Of a stretch of DNA of 64,000 bases, positions 10,912 through 21,689 are shown piece by piece. The stretch spans positions 30,412,138-30,476,137 of the forward strand of contig CM064732.1 in the NCBI GenBank assembly GCA_032717465.1. Reading direction: 5' to 3'. The DNA comes from Coenobita brevimanus. Its lineage: Eukaryota; Arthropoda; Malacostraca; Decapoda; Coenobitidae. Numbering within the stretch: position 1 is the first letter of the stretch; every line of letters starts with the position of its first letter. Below the pieces are notes generated by a model, which was not told where the DNA came from, did no database searches, and saw only the letters and a program-made list of their open reading frames with translations. The position numbers were made by a program, and so were the translations under genes.

Positions 10912-11590
10912 TAAGAGTGAATGTGGATTGGAATAAAGTTATGGTCTTTGATGGAAATGAAGTTACAGCGTGCACAGTGAGGCTGGATGGTGAGGAAATG
11001 GAAGATGTGAGTGCATTCAAAACCTTAAGTAAGGATGGAGGTTTAGAGGATGAAGTGCTTAATAGGGTTCAGCAGGGTAGAAAGGTTGTTGGTTCATTAA
11101 AAACAGTGATAAGCAATAGGGATGTGAGCAGGGAAGTAAAGATGTCCCTGCATTACAGTACTGTGATCCCCACTCTGACATATGGAAGTTATGCTTGGAG
11201 CCTGTGGAAGGACACAAGTCAAGAGTGAGAGCAATGAAATGAGTTATTTGATAAAAGGATGTTGATTTACATGGAGACAGACAAATGAGGAGGTAAAGGA
11301 GCGTTGTGGGATTGGTGTGGATGTGACTGAGTGTTATGGGAGATACTTTGAGATGGCTTGGCCGTGTGGACGATGGAGAATGAGAGAGTAGCTAGAAGAG
11401 AGTCTGTGAGTGAGATGGAAGGGGAGACCAAAGATGAGATGGAGGAATGAGGTGGAAAGATATGAGAGAGAAGGGATGTGAGCTGGAGAGAGGGCAGCGA
11501 AATGGAAGAAGACAGGGCGGTGTGAAGGCTTTTGTTTGTGGCACACCCTTACGGGATTTAGGCATCTGGCAACAGATAAACAGATTAAGT
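10912..11590 (+). mobile_element. RTE-like LINE, 3' fragment
   Basis: The open part (10917-11228) reads GEEMEDVSAFKTL, RVQQGRKVVGSL and VIPTLTYGS, parallel to the copy at 11914-13796 (GEELENVSTFKYL, RVQQGRKVAGSL, VIPTLTYGS). The following DNA continues to the family 3' terminus (CACACCCTTACGGGATT, near 11540-11580). The copy is 5'-truncated within the thumb-side region and is frameshifted after 11228. The likely open start at 10917 is incidental. Confidence 0.8.
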
Positions 11591-11832
11591 CTGGGATTTT
11601 GTCAGTTTTACACGTCACCAGAATTGTTCATGCAGAACTGATAACACTGGAAAGTGGAACTGGGAAAACGATATTTAGTCTTGAGGAAAAAAAAAAAAAA
11701 ATGGATATTTGCAAGCCAGTTCAATCCTGGACTGCTATAACTCGCTGTGTGGTTCGTTTTTCGTCATGAACCGGTACCATAACCACCTCCCCTGGCTTGC
11801 CTCGACATGAGGAAAATTTTAAGAATTAAAAC

Positions 11833-11837
<5 letters not shown>

Positions 11838-11893
<56 letters not shown>
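11838..11893. repeat. (AT)n microsatellite
   Basis: About 56 bases of AT, continuous with the GATA-type tail of the RTE-like copy on its right. Confidence 0.97.
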
Positions 11894-11896
<3 letters not shown>

Positions 11897-13778
11897 ATCT
11901 ATTGCCAGACGCCTCAATCCCGTTTGGGGTGGCCACAAACAAATCGCCTCCAAGTCGCCCTGTCCCCCGCCATTTCACTCCCCTGCTCCCAACTCACACA
12001 CCCCTCTCTCATATACTTCTCCACCCCATCTCTCCATCTCATCCTCGGCCTCTCCCTCCCTCTTTCCCCCTCCACCTCACTCACATACACTCTCTTCGTC
12101 AGTCTTTCACCCTCCATCCTCTCCACATGGCCAAACCACCTCAGTGTGTTCCTCATAACGCTTCCTATCACATCCACATCAACACCACAACGCTCCTTTA
12201 TATCCTCATTCGTCAGCCTGTCTCTCCATGTGACTCCACAGGCTCCTCTTAAATAACTCATTTCCACTGCTCTCACTCTTGACTTGTGTCCTTCCAACAA
12301 CGTCCAAGCTTCACTTCCGTACGTTAGAGTTGGTATCACAATACTGTCATGTAGTAACTTTTTCACTTCCATGCTCACTTCCCTGTTTCTTATCACTGCT
12401 TTCAAAGAACCAGCAACCTTTCTTCCCTGCTGTACCCTTTCAAGCACTTCACCCTCCAAACCTCCATCCTTACTCATCACACTACCCAAGTACTTAAACG
12501 TACTCACATTTTCCAATTCCTCACCATCCAACCTCGCTGTACATTCACTGACTTCACCTCTCTCAAAGACCATCACTTTACTCTTCCCTACATTCACCTT
12601 TAGATTCCGTTTCTTACACACTCTCTCAAACTCATCCACCAAGCCTTGCAGCTCCCCTTCGTCTTCACTCAACAACACAGTATCATCTGCAAACAACAGT
12701 ACAGGGAGTTTCCAAACACTATCCTCTCTCACCAGGGCCACTCCAACATCCACTACCCTACCTTGTACCTCTTTTATTACCCCATCCATGTACAGATTGA
12801 ACAACCATGGAGACATGACACATCCCTGTTTCAACCCAACTTTCAAAGAGAAAAATTCACTTAGTTCACCATCCACACGCACTGCAGCCTTCGCACCATC
12901 GTACATACTCTTCACAGCATTCAACAACTTCCCATCTACTCCATATATTCTTAACACTTTCCACAATCCTAGTCTATCCACCCTGTCATATGCTTTCTCG
13001 AAATCCATGAAAGCCACATACAACTTCTTTCCCTTCTCTAGAAACTTTTCCACTAAAGATCTGAGAATGAATATCTGATCTACACAACCTCTTCCCTTCC
13101 TAAAGCCTCCCTGTTCTTCTCCAACTAATTCCTCTGTTCTTTCTCTAACTCTGTCAATAAGTATCCTACCATACACTTTTCCTATTATACTAAGAAGACA
13201 AATGCCCCTATGATTACCACACACTTCTTTTCCCCTTTTCCTTTGTACAAGGGAATAATTATACCTGACTTCCAATCCTCCGGGACTCTACCTTCCTCCC
13301 AGGCCAATCTGCACATCTTCCACATCCATTCTACTACTATCTCTCCCCCATGCTTCAGCATTTCACCACACACTCCATCAATTCCTGGGGCTTTCCCTGA
13401 TTTAACTTTCTTCATTGCTTCCACAACTTCTATCCTACTGATTTCTTCCTGTCTTCTCACCTCCCTCCTTCTCCCAGCCATTCCCCAGCCACTTATACTC
13501 GCATTACTTCCATCCTCTATGTTCAACAATTCCTTAAAGTGTTCTCTCCATCTGCTCACTTTTTCTCCCTTCTCCACTAGTAATCTACCATTTTTATCTT
13601 TCACTCCCCTGCTAACTTCACTTCCACCCTGTCTTACTCTTTTCACCTCTTTCCAGAACATTTTCTTACAGTCCCTCCACTTTACACTCAAATTCCTTCC
13701 AAATTCCTCATCCACTCTCTTCTTACTCTCTCTTACTAATCTTTTCACCTCTCTCTTTCTTTCTACATATAACTTTCT

Positions 13779-13796
<18 letters not shown>
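11894..13796 (-). mobile_element. RTE-like LINE, longest copy
   Basis: This is the most complete of five copies of one family in the window. It spans the endonuclease-RT linker, whole RT and C-terminus, and ends in the family terminus with a tail of TAGATA type merging into (AT)n. The endonuclease is missing, with the 5' end at an (AC)n(AT)n microsatellite. The stop codon at 11914-11916 lies only about 18 bases before the tail, so the 3' untranslated region is extremely short. Confidence 0.85.
11914..13796 (-). pseudogene. RTE-like reverse transcriptase, one frameshift
   Basis: Two overlapping minus-strand frames, 13185-13796 (linker and fingers: GKAPGIDGVCGEMLKHGGE, then WKSGIIIPLYKGKGEKK) and 11914-13275 (453 codons), join through one frameshift near 13200-13230. 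Visible RT motifs are EEQGGFRKGRGC, VAFMDFEKAYDRVDR (first catalytic Asp), LKQGCVMSPWLFNLYMD, and LLFADDTVLL at about 12675-12697 (catalytic DD). The thumb region has FKYLGSVM and the C-terminus has PTLTYGSEAWTL and LRWFGHVERM, features I associate with RTE/BovB-like elements. The clade call is by recall, not alignment. Apart from the frameshift and missing endonuclease it is well preserved, so it is comparatively young. Confidence 0.85.

Positions 13797-13859
<63 letters not shown>
13779..13859. repeat. (AC)n(AT)n microsatellite
   Basis: About nine AC units followed by about 60 bases of AT, at the 5' limit of the RTE-like copy. Confidence 0.97.
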
Positions 13860-13860
<1 letters not shown>

Positions 13861-14344
13861 GAGTATATATATAAACACAGTCATATAATGCACAACACAC
13901 AATACATTAGTACTGTACAAGGGAAAAAAGTATTGTTTACTTCAACCTCCCTTCTTCGCACTCCTTTTAGAGCATTCTCTTTTTTGCATACTCCCATATA
14001 GTAGCCCAACATTGCAGTCCCCATTGCAGTGGGCCAGGGTGTGGGGATGCGAAAGGAAACATCACAATCTGTGGTGGTCTTGCATCTTTTAGACTCGCAG
14101 TGGCGAGGTGGCTACGAATGCTACTCAGAGGTGTTTTATCTGACCTGAGGGTATATTGCTGTAAATTGCTTCTTCAGTGAATAGTATAAGCTTTCTTTAT
14201 ATTTCTACCCTTTCGTCCTTCACCACCAAGGAAATGTATACAACAGGCTCGATGGCACAGCAGATAAAAGGCTCAGAAAAAAAGTTGTGAGGAAGTGGCA
14301 ACAAGCGTTGCAAAGAAGAAGGAGAACATCAACCCGAACATCAT
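13860..14344. other. No gene recognised
   Basis: Unique-looking sequence without coding, RNA or repeat signals that I could identify. Confidence 0.5.

Positions 14345-14409
<65 letters not shown>
14345..14409. repeat. (GA)n microsatellite
   Basis: About 64 bases of GA dinucleotide. Confidence 0.98.
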
Positions 14410-14412
<3 letters not shown>

Positions 14413-14904
14413 TTTCTTATGGATGATGTGAAAAGTTTTGAATAATGTTACATTACTGCAGTTTTCCACCCCACATGCAGAACAATTGCTTTCCCACAAA
14501 CTAGTGTAGTTCCTCAAGACGGGGTGATTATTATTAAGCTGAAGAAAGTCATCTGGGCGTAACGAGAATCTAACACTTACGAATGCAGTTCGTTATTATT
14601 CTTTTGATTCTAGTGACGTTTGTCTTAATTAACTCTTGCTGTGTCCTGTCAGTTTTATTCAACTTATATGAGCCCCGTACTAGGGACGGGGATCACAGAT
14701 GGAACAGTCTAATCTTTCCAACTGGAAGAGTCTCTCATAAGCCGGAAAAAACTGTTGAGCTGAGGAAGAATAAAACACACTGTACAGTATTGGGGCTGAA
14801 CTGATAAAGGATTAAGGCTGATGTGAATCGATCTGCTGAAGCAGGATTGGTTTACCCATGATTTTATGGTTGTCTCTTGTGTCTGTTGTTTTAAATAAAT
14901 AAAT
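14410..14904. other. No gene recognised
   Basis: A short plus-strand open frame at 14583-14804 has a hydrophobic start but no recognisable domain. It directly precedes a truncated LINE. I do not consider it a supported gene. Confidence 0.45.
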
Positions 14905-15230
14905 CGGGGAGTGAAAAATAAAACTGGTGAATTGCAAGTGGGGAAGGGAGAAAAAGTGAGCAGATGGAGAGAACACTTTAAAGACTTGTTGAACATAGAG
15001 AACGGAAGTAACGCGAGTACAAGTGGCTGGGGAGTGGCTTGGAGAAGAAGGGAGGTGACAAGAGAGAGAACGAAATCATTAGGAAGAAGAAAGTCAAAAT
15101 GGGGAAGGCCCCATGAATTGATGGAGTGTGTGGTGAAATGCTGAAGCATGGAGGAGAGACAGTAGTAGAATGGATATGGAAGATGTGCAGATTGGCCAGG
15201 GAGGAAGGTAGAGTCCCGGAGGATTGGAAG

Positions 15231-16559
15231 CAGAGGTGGGCACCAGGTACACAAAAAGTACCGTCGGTACCAGTACCGGTACTTGTCCAAAACTATAGTG
15301 TCACTACTGGTACCAGTACAAAAAAAAAAAAAGTATCGAGTACCGAGTCGGTACTCGGTACTTGGTACATGAATATCAATAAACTTGCTCAGTAATGATT
15401 TTTTTTTTTTTTTTTTACCACACTGAGGACCGAGAGAGCAGTCTCGTCAGCAGAGCCGGACCTGAGGAGAGATGAAAGATGTCAGACAATTGTCACGTCA
15501 CATTAACTATGGGGTGACTAAAGCATAAGGTTTTGCGACAGTTCAGTCCTTTACTTTCAATACATAGATCGCTAAACTTCAACCGGTCACTGTAATTCAC
15601 ATTCTTATACACTTAGTTTAGTGTTCATCAAAATAAACACAATTTTATGACTACATCCTGTCATTACATGCACAATAATCTGATTCATATTTACACAATG
15701 CACTTCAGTTTTTTTTCCAGTGTTGCCCTTGAGGAAAATGAGCACTTCAAAATGATAGTCACTGAGTCACGCCCGTTTTGGTTTGAGCACGTCTTTCCCC
15801 AGTTTGAGCACGTCCTTCCCCAATGAAAACAGACGTTCCACAGCAGCTCTGGATGGTATTGGCGTGTTATAGGTTACAAATAAGTCTCTGAAAGCCTTGC
15901 ATGGAAAGCAGTCCTTTTTGATTGTATGTTTCTGGAGTTTCTCCAAAAATTCCTTTACTAGCTTTATCCCAGTCTCCCTTTTCTTCCTCCCTTTTACATA
16001 GAGGGGTTCGAAAACTCTTCCTTGACATTCTGCTCGTCATCATCATTAGTGGTGCTGCTCTCCACGTCCTCTAGCTTGCTCTCCAGTATTAACATCATCT
16101 TCTCCACACTCCCCCTCATTTTCTCTATGTCGTAGGAGGCAGACTTGGGTAACCACGCCAACCACGACAGCTTGAATTGGGGATGAAAGGCAGCAGCAAG
16201 CAGGCAGTCAATGTCCTCGAAACGATGGCCGAACCTGCCTTCCACACCCCCAATCACTGCGTTCACTAGAGGCTAGCACACCGTTAGATCGGCGCTTTCC
16301 TTCACTTCTTTTAATTTCTTGAGGCACATGGCCAGGGTCGGCAGCAGCACTCCCGTGTAGGCCTTCTCCTCACCTACTTTTTATCACACGATGCGTGAAT
16401 GTAGATAAATAAAATGTACCGGTACGGATTACCGACAAAATATGCTTAAAAATGTACCGTCGGTACCAATTTCAGTAGTGTCGCTACTGCTACCGGTACT
16501 CGAATTGTAACTCGGTAGTGCAACTCGGTACTTTTGCACCTCGGTACTGCCCATCTATG
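15231..16559 (-). mobile_element. hAT-superfamily transposon, internally reduced
   Basis: The element starts CAGAGGTGGGCA and its right end reads, on the complement, CATAGATGGGCA. It is flanked by identical ATTGGAAG at 15223-15230 and 16560-16567. Eight-base duplications and CAG-type inverted ends are diagnostic of hAT elements. Subterminal regions are rich in GGTACC and GTACC words (15245-15370 and 16430-16550), possible transposase-binding repeats. The length of 1329 bp is too short for a full transposase gene, so the copy is non-autonomous. Confidence 0.93.
15720..16266 (-). pseudogene. hAT transposase C-terminal remnant
   Basis: On the minus strand, 15994-16266 encodes RFGHRFEDIDCLLAAAFHPQ followed by FKLSWL, matching the region before the dimerisation domain of hAT transposases. 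Further on, near 15780-15850, another frame reads TPIPSRAAVERLFSLGKDV, the hallmark of the C-terminal hAT dimerisation domain. The catalytic core is absent and the pieces lie in different frames. Its position inside a TIR element with an 8-bp duplication agrees with the assignment. Confidence 0.85.
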
Positions 16560-16651
16560 ATTGGAAGTCAGGTATAATTATTTCCCTGTACAAAGGAAAA
16601 GGAGAAAAAGAAGCGTGTGGTAATCATAGGGGCATTTGTCTTCTTAGTGAA

Positions 16652-17257
16652 ATGGGAAAAGTATATGGTAGGAAACTTATTGACAGAGTTAGGGAAAATA
16701 CAGAGGAATTAGTTGGAGAAGAACAGGGAGGTTTTAGGATGCAAAGAGGTTGTGCAGATCGGATATTCATCCTTAGGTCTTTAGTGGAAAAGTTTCTAGA
16801 GAAGGGAAAGAAGTTCTATGCAGCCTTCATGGATTTGGAGAAAGCATATGGCAGTGTGGACAGACAAGGAATGTGGAAAGTATTAAGAATATATGGTGTA
16901 CATGGAAAGTTGTTGAATGCCATGAGGTGTATGTATAAGGGGAATAAGGCTGCAGTGCGCGTGGATAACGAACTGAATGAATTTTTCTATTTGAATGTTG
17001 GACCGAAACAGAGATTTGCCATGTCCCGATGGTTGTTCAATCTGTATATGGATTGGGTTATAAAAGAGATACAAGGTAGGGCAGTAGATGTTGGAGTGGC
17101 CCTAATGAGAGAGGGCAGTATTTGGAAACTCCCTGTACTGTTGTTTGCAGAGGATACTGTATTGTTAAGTGAAGACAAAGGGGAACATCAAGGGTTGGTG
17201 AATGGGTTTGGGAGAGTGTGTATGAAACAGAATCTAAAGGCGAACATATGGAAGTGA
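16652..17257 (+). pseudogene. RTE-like reverse transcriptase fragment
   Basis: An open stretch of 201 codons reads GKVYGRKLIDRVRE, EEQGGFRMQRGC, YAAFMDLEKAYGSVDRQ, LFNLYMDWVIKEIQGR and LLFAEDTVLL. Compared with the copy at 11914-13796, the catalytic FADD has become FAED, so the second catalytic-site residue pair is altered. KQRFAMSRW replaces KQGCVMSPW. These substitutions, the deletion after 17240 and later stops show the copy is dead. Confidence 0.85.
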
Positions 17258-17689
17258 AGCTTGGACCTTGTAAGTTGGACACAAATCAAGTGTGAGAGCT
17301 GTGGAAATGAGTTATTTGAGAGGAGCATGTGGAGTTACAGGGAGAGACAGACTGACAAATGAGGAAGTGTAGGAGCGTTGTGGTGTGGATGTGGATAATT
17401 AATGTATGATAGAAAGCGTTAGGAGAAATACATTGATGTGGTTTGGCCATGTGGAGAGGATGGAGAGCGAGAGACTAACAAGGAGAGTGTATGCGAGTTA
17501 GGTGGAGGGGGGAGAGGGAGGGGGAGGCCAAGGATGAGATGGAGGGATGGAGTGACGAGGTATGTGAGAGAGGGGGGTGTGAGATGGGAGCAGAGCAGTG
17601 AAATGGTGTTGGACAGGGGTACATGGAGGAGATTTGATTGCGGCCACCCCTTACGGGATTGAGGCGTATGGCAATAGATAGATTATCTT

Positions 17690-18500
17690 GAGCTGTGTTA
17701 ACATCTGAACTGCATTCTGAATTTTATTGTTAGCCCTATAGTAGTGGACACAATTCCCAATATTTCACTCCAGTTAATGCCAGATGATTAAAGTTAGATG
17801 AAAGTGAGTTATCCTAGCCTGAGTGTTAATAATTGTGCCACTAACTCTTCATGTTCAGAACAACTATTAAAATTGTTCTCGCTAATGAGAAACAATTTCA
17901 TTCAGGTAGGAGTGAGCCATAGGACCTGACAAGATTAAAATGATCATCAGCTGGTTACTAGATTAAAATATTATTGGATGTTCACCTTTATTAAAGAATT
18001 ATTGCTGAAACAAGGCGATTCGCCTAGGCGGGTTCGTTCACCATTGATACTGTAGCTCTCTCTTGTTTATTTGCTATTGTGCTGTGATCGGTAATGTGTT
18101 TTTTCAACTGCCACATCGTCTAGAGGAGACACGCTTGCCTTTCAGTTCGGTTCAGCCCAGACAATTTCATTCAGCTGAGAGTGAGCCAACTTAGCTTGAG
18201 TGTTAACACTGATACCATTTACTTTACCATGTTTAGAACAGTTGCAAGATTTTATTCCGGCTACTTTTAAGTAAATTTGTTTAGCTGAAAGTAAGTAATA
18301 TAACTCGAGAGTGTTCACACAGACAAAATCGTGTGGGACAGCCAAACCAAAATACCAAAGGGTTATCAGCACCGGAAGATTAATGGCCATTGATGCTGTT
18401 TCGCTGAGGTGGATTCATTTACGGCTGATTTTGACGTGGTCATTTGTAATTGTTACTTTTTCCCTGTGTAGAGCCCAGAACTGTGTTCATTTCTGAAATG
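17690..18500. repeat. Diverged direct repeats of about 200-380 bp
   Basis: Phrases recur with divergence: ACAATTTCATTCAG then GAGTGAGCCA near 17888 and 18160, a third weaker match near 18275; GAGTGTTAA followed by a CATGTT-CAGAACA-like phrase near 17820 and 18198; TTCACCATTGATACTGT near 18040 and CATTGATGCTGT near 18388. I see no coding signal. It looks like an old tandem duplication or a decayed repeat family. Confidence 0.4.
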
Positions 18501-18833
18501 TTTTTACATTTTTAAAAATTCAAGGTCTGTGTTGTGTTCTGCTAAATAATAGTACGGATTGGTATTTTACATGTTAGTGGGCCAGTGGATGAAGCCAGGT
18601 ACGAAACATTTTTCCAGTTTTACATTCAAACATTTTTCTGGTCTACCCAGCCGTGTACAACAATACTTCTTTTTGCTAAATCATAAGTCATACTGCATGA
18701 AGAGGCAAAGGGCTCCCATTTTTTCTTTTCTACTCAAAGGCATCGGATTAAAAAAAAAAAAAAAAAAAGGATGCGAAAGAAATCTATATTAAAAAACAAA
18801 CATAACTTTTTATATGGAACCATCCATCTAGAT

Positions 18834-19216
18834 TAGGGGTTCAAAACCTTCTTCTTTCCACATACCCTCTGAGTTATGTGATCATCTACCCTTACCACCA
18901 TAACTGAGGCACTGATTGATATTTGCTAAGCCATTATAGAATGGCAACACACTAACTTTTGTAAAATTATTGCAAAAGTAATTGCCTCCCTAGTCAAATA
19001 AGCATTATGACAGTGTTACAACACTGTTAGTGTTAACATTCCATATGATTATGGCGATCAAAGTTGTGTTTGAATGTGAAAGATAGACATGCATTGTAGA
19101 AACTTGTTTGTCAGTGCTTAGTACTGTCTCATGATTTATATATAAATTAATATAAAACTGGAAACCCGATTGAATACCCTTGGGGATTCACGAATCCCAG
19201 TTTGAGAAACGCCGAC
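18834..19216. mobile_element. hAT-like MITE (candidate)
   Basis: The left end reads TAGGGGTTCAAAACC and the complement of the right end GTCGGCGTTTCTCAAACTGG, both resembling the GGTTCTCAAAC termini common in hAT MITEs. CTAGAT flanks the block at 18828-18833 and 19217-19222, which could be part of an 8-bp duplication. The interior is AT-rich with no ORF. The ends are imperfect. Confidence 0.45.
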
Positions 19217-19305
19217 CTAGATGACGGAATATTATGCTGAGTATGCTTCGATTCTGGAAGCAATGACAGTGAAATCTGGAAAGTTGTCATCGTAGAGTCT
19301 TCCCA

Positions 19306-19904
<599 letters not shown>

Positions 19905-19981
<77 letters not shown>

Positions 19982-21470
19982 CACTAGGATGGAAGCTGTG
20001 AAAGCAATTGAGAAAGCCAAAATGGGGAAAGCCCGTGAAATGCAGTGAAATGATGAAGCATGGGGGAAGATAGTAGTAAAATGGATGTGGAAGATGTGTA
20101 GATTGGCCTGGGAGGAAGGTAAAAGTCCCAGAGGATTGGAAGTCAGGTAAAATTATTCCCTTGTACAAAGGAAAATGGGAAAAAGAAGTGTATGGTAATC
20201 ACAGGGGCATTTGTCTTCTTAGTGCAGTACGAAAAGTATGGAAGGATACTTACTGAGAGAGTAAGGGAAATAACAGAGGAATTAGTTGGAGAAGAGGGAG
20301 GTTTTAGGAAGAGAAGAGGTTGTGTAAATCAGATATTCATTCTTTGGTCTCTAGTGGAAAAGTTTCTAGAGATGGGAAAGAAGTTATATGCGGCTTTCAT
20401 GGATTTGGAGAGAGCACAGACAAGGTGGACAGACAAGGAATGCAGAAAGTATTAAGAATATGGAGTAAATGGGAAATTGGTGAATGCCATGACGAGTATG
20501 TATGAGGGGGCTAAAGCTGCAGTGCGTGTGGATAGGCGAACTGAGTGAGCTTTCCTGTTTGAATGTTGGACTGAAACAGGGATGTGTTATGTCTCCATGG
20601 TTGTTCAGTCTGTATATGGATGGGGTATAAAAGGGATACAAGGCAGGGCAGTGGACGCTGGAGCGATCCTCATGGGAGAGGGCAGTGTTTGGATACTTCC
20701 TGTACTGTTGTTCGCAGATGATACTGTACTGTTAAGTGAAGACGAAGGGGAACTGCAGGGCTTGATGAACGAGTTTAAGAGTGTGTAAGAAACAGAATCT
20801 AAAGATGAATGTAGGGAAGAGTAAAGTTATAGCCTTTGAGAGAAATGAAGTCACTGAATGTACACTGAGACTGGATGAGGAGGAAATGGAAAATGTGTGT
20901 TTAAGTACTTGGGTAGTGTGATGAGTAATGAAGGAAGTTTAGCGTGTGAAATGCTTGAAAGGGTACAACAGTGAAGAAAGTTTGCTGGTTCTCTGAGAGC
21001 AGTGATAAGGAACAGGAATGTGAGCATGGAAGTAAAAAAGTTGATGCATGACAGTATTGTGATACCAACCCAAATGTATAGATGTGAAGCTTGGACGTTG
21101 TTGGAAGGACACAAGTCAAAAGTGAGAGCATGTGGAGTTACGTGGAGAGACAGACTGACAAACGAGAAGGTGAAGCAGCATTGTGATGTGGATGTGGATG
21201 TGATAGACCGTTAGAAATACGTTGAGGTGGTTTGGCCATGTGAAGAGGATGGAGAACGAGAGACTAATGAGGAGAATGTATGCAAGTGAGGTGAAGGGGG
21301 AGAGGGAGGGGGAGGCCGAGGATGAGATGAAGGAATGAAGTGGAGAAATATATGAGAGAGGGGTGTGTGAGCTGGGAGCATGACAATGAAATGTCGTTGG
21401 AGAAGGGGACTTGGAGGCGATTTGTTTGTGGCTACCCCTTAGGAGATTGAGGCGTCTGGCAATATATAGA
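19905..21470 (+). mobile_element. RTE-like LINE, 5'-truncated
   Basis: An (AT)n tract (19905-19978) leads straight into the linker region (TRMEAVKAIEKAKMGKAREM, near 19985). RT motifs follow in several frames: EEGGFRKRRGCVNQIFIL, LLFADDTVLL near 20706-20735, and SIVIPTQMYRCEAWTL. The family 3' terminus with GAGGCGTCTGGCAATATATAG closes the copy near 21445-21470. Numerous frameshifts make it a pseudogene. FADD is still intact here, unlike the copy at 16652. Confidence 0.88.
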
Positions 21471-21479
21471 TAGAGACTG

Positions 21480-21685
21480 ATGAATATATAATGACTTGAC
21501 ACGACGCTACGTACAGGTATGGTATATTTACCAGGTGTCTTGTAGACAGGCGGGGAATGAACTTTCGCGTAGCTTGTAAATGCAAGTCTGTTCCAGATAT
21601 TTATGACTCTGTCGAAGATTAAATATTTTGCTTCATGGGATTGAAAATACTTTCCCATAATTTTGTACCCATTAATACACAGAAA
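21480..21685 (-). pseudogene. CR1 3' end fragment (second copy)
   Basis: The minus strand reads GKYFQSHEAKYLIFDRVINI (near 21600-21660), equivalent to the CR1 C-terminus that occurs again at 21800-21880. Two CR1 tails therefore lie head to tail, and this short one is a separate, older piece. Confidence 0.65.
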
Positions 21686-21689
21686 TGTG

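Larger units (their letters stand above)
14905..17685 (+). mobile_element. RTE-like LINE interrupted by a hAT element
   Basis: The RTE family is represented by 14905-15230 (linker, KGEKVSRWREHFKDLLNIE) and 16560-17685 (RT to the 3' terminus and a short TAGATAG tail). The two parts join in phase once the hAT insertion at 15231-16559 and one copy of its 8-bp target duplication are removed. Within the second part, QNLKANIW jumps directly into GSEAWTL-type sequence near 17240-17260, so about a hundred codons are deleted relative to the copy at 11914-13796. Confidence 0.9.

Noticed and set aside
13210..14001. Plus-strand ORFs of about 264 codons opposite the RTE-like element (also 12284-13078)
   Set aside because: Mirror frames of the minus-strand RT. 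They lack motifs and end in the AT microsatellite.
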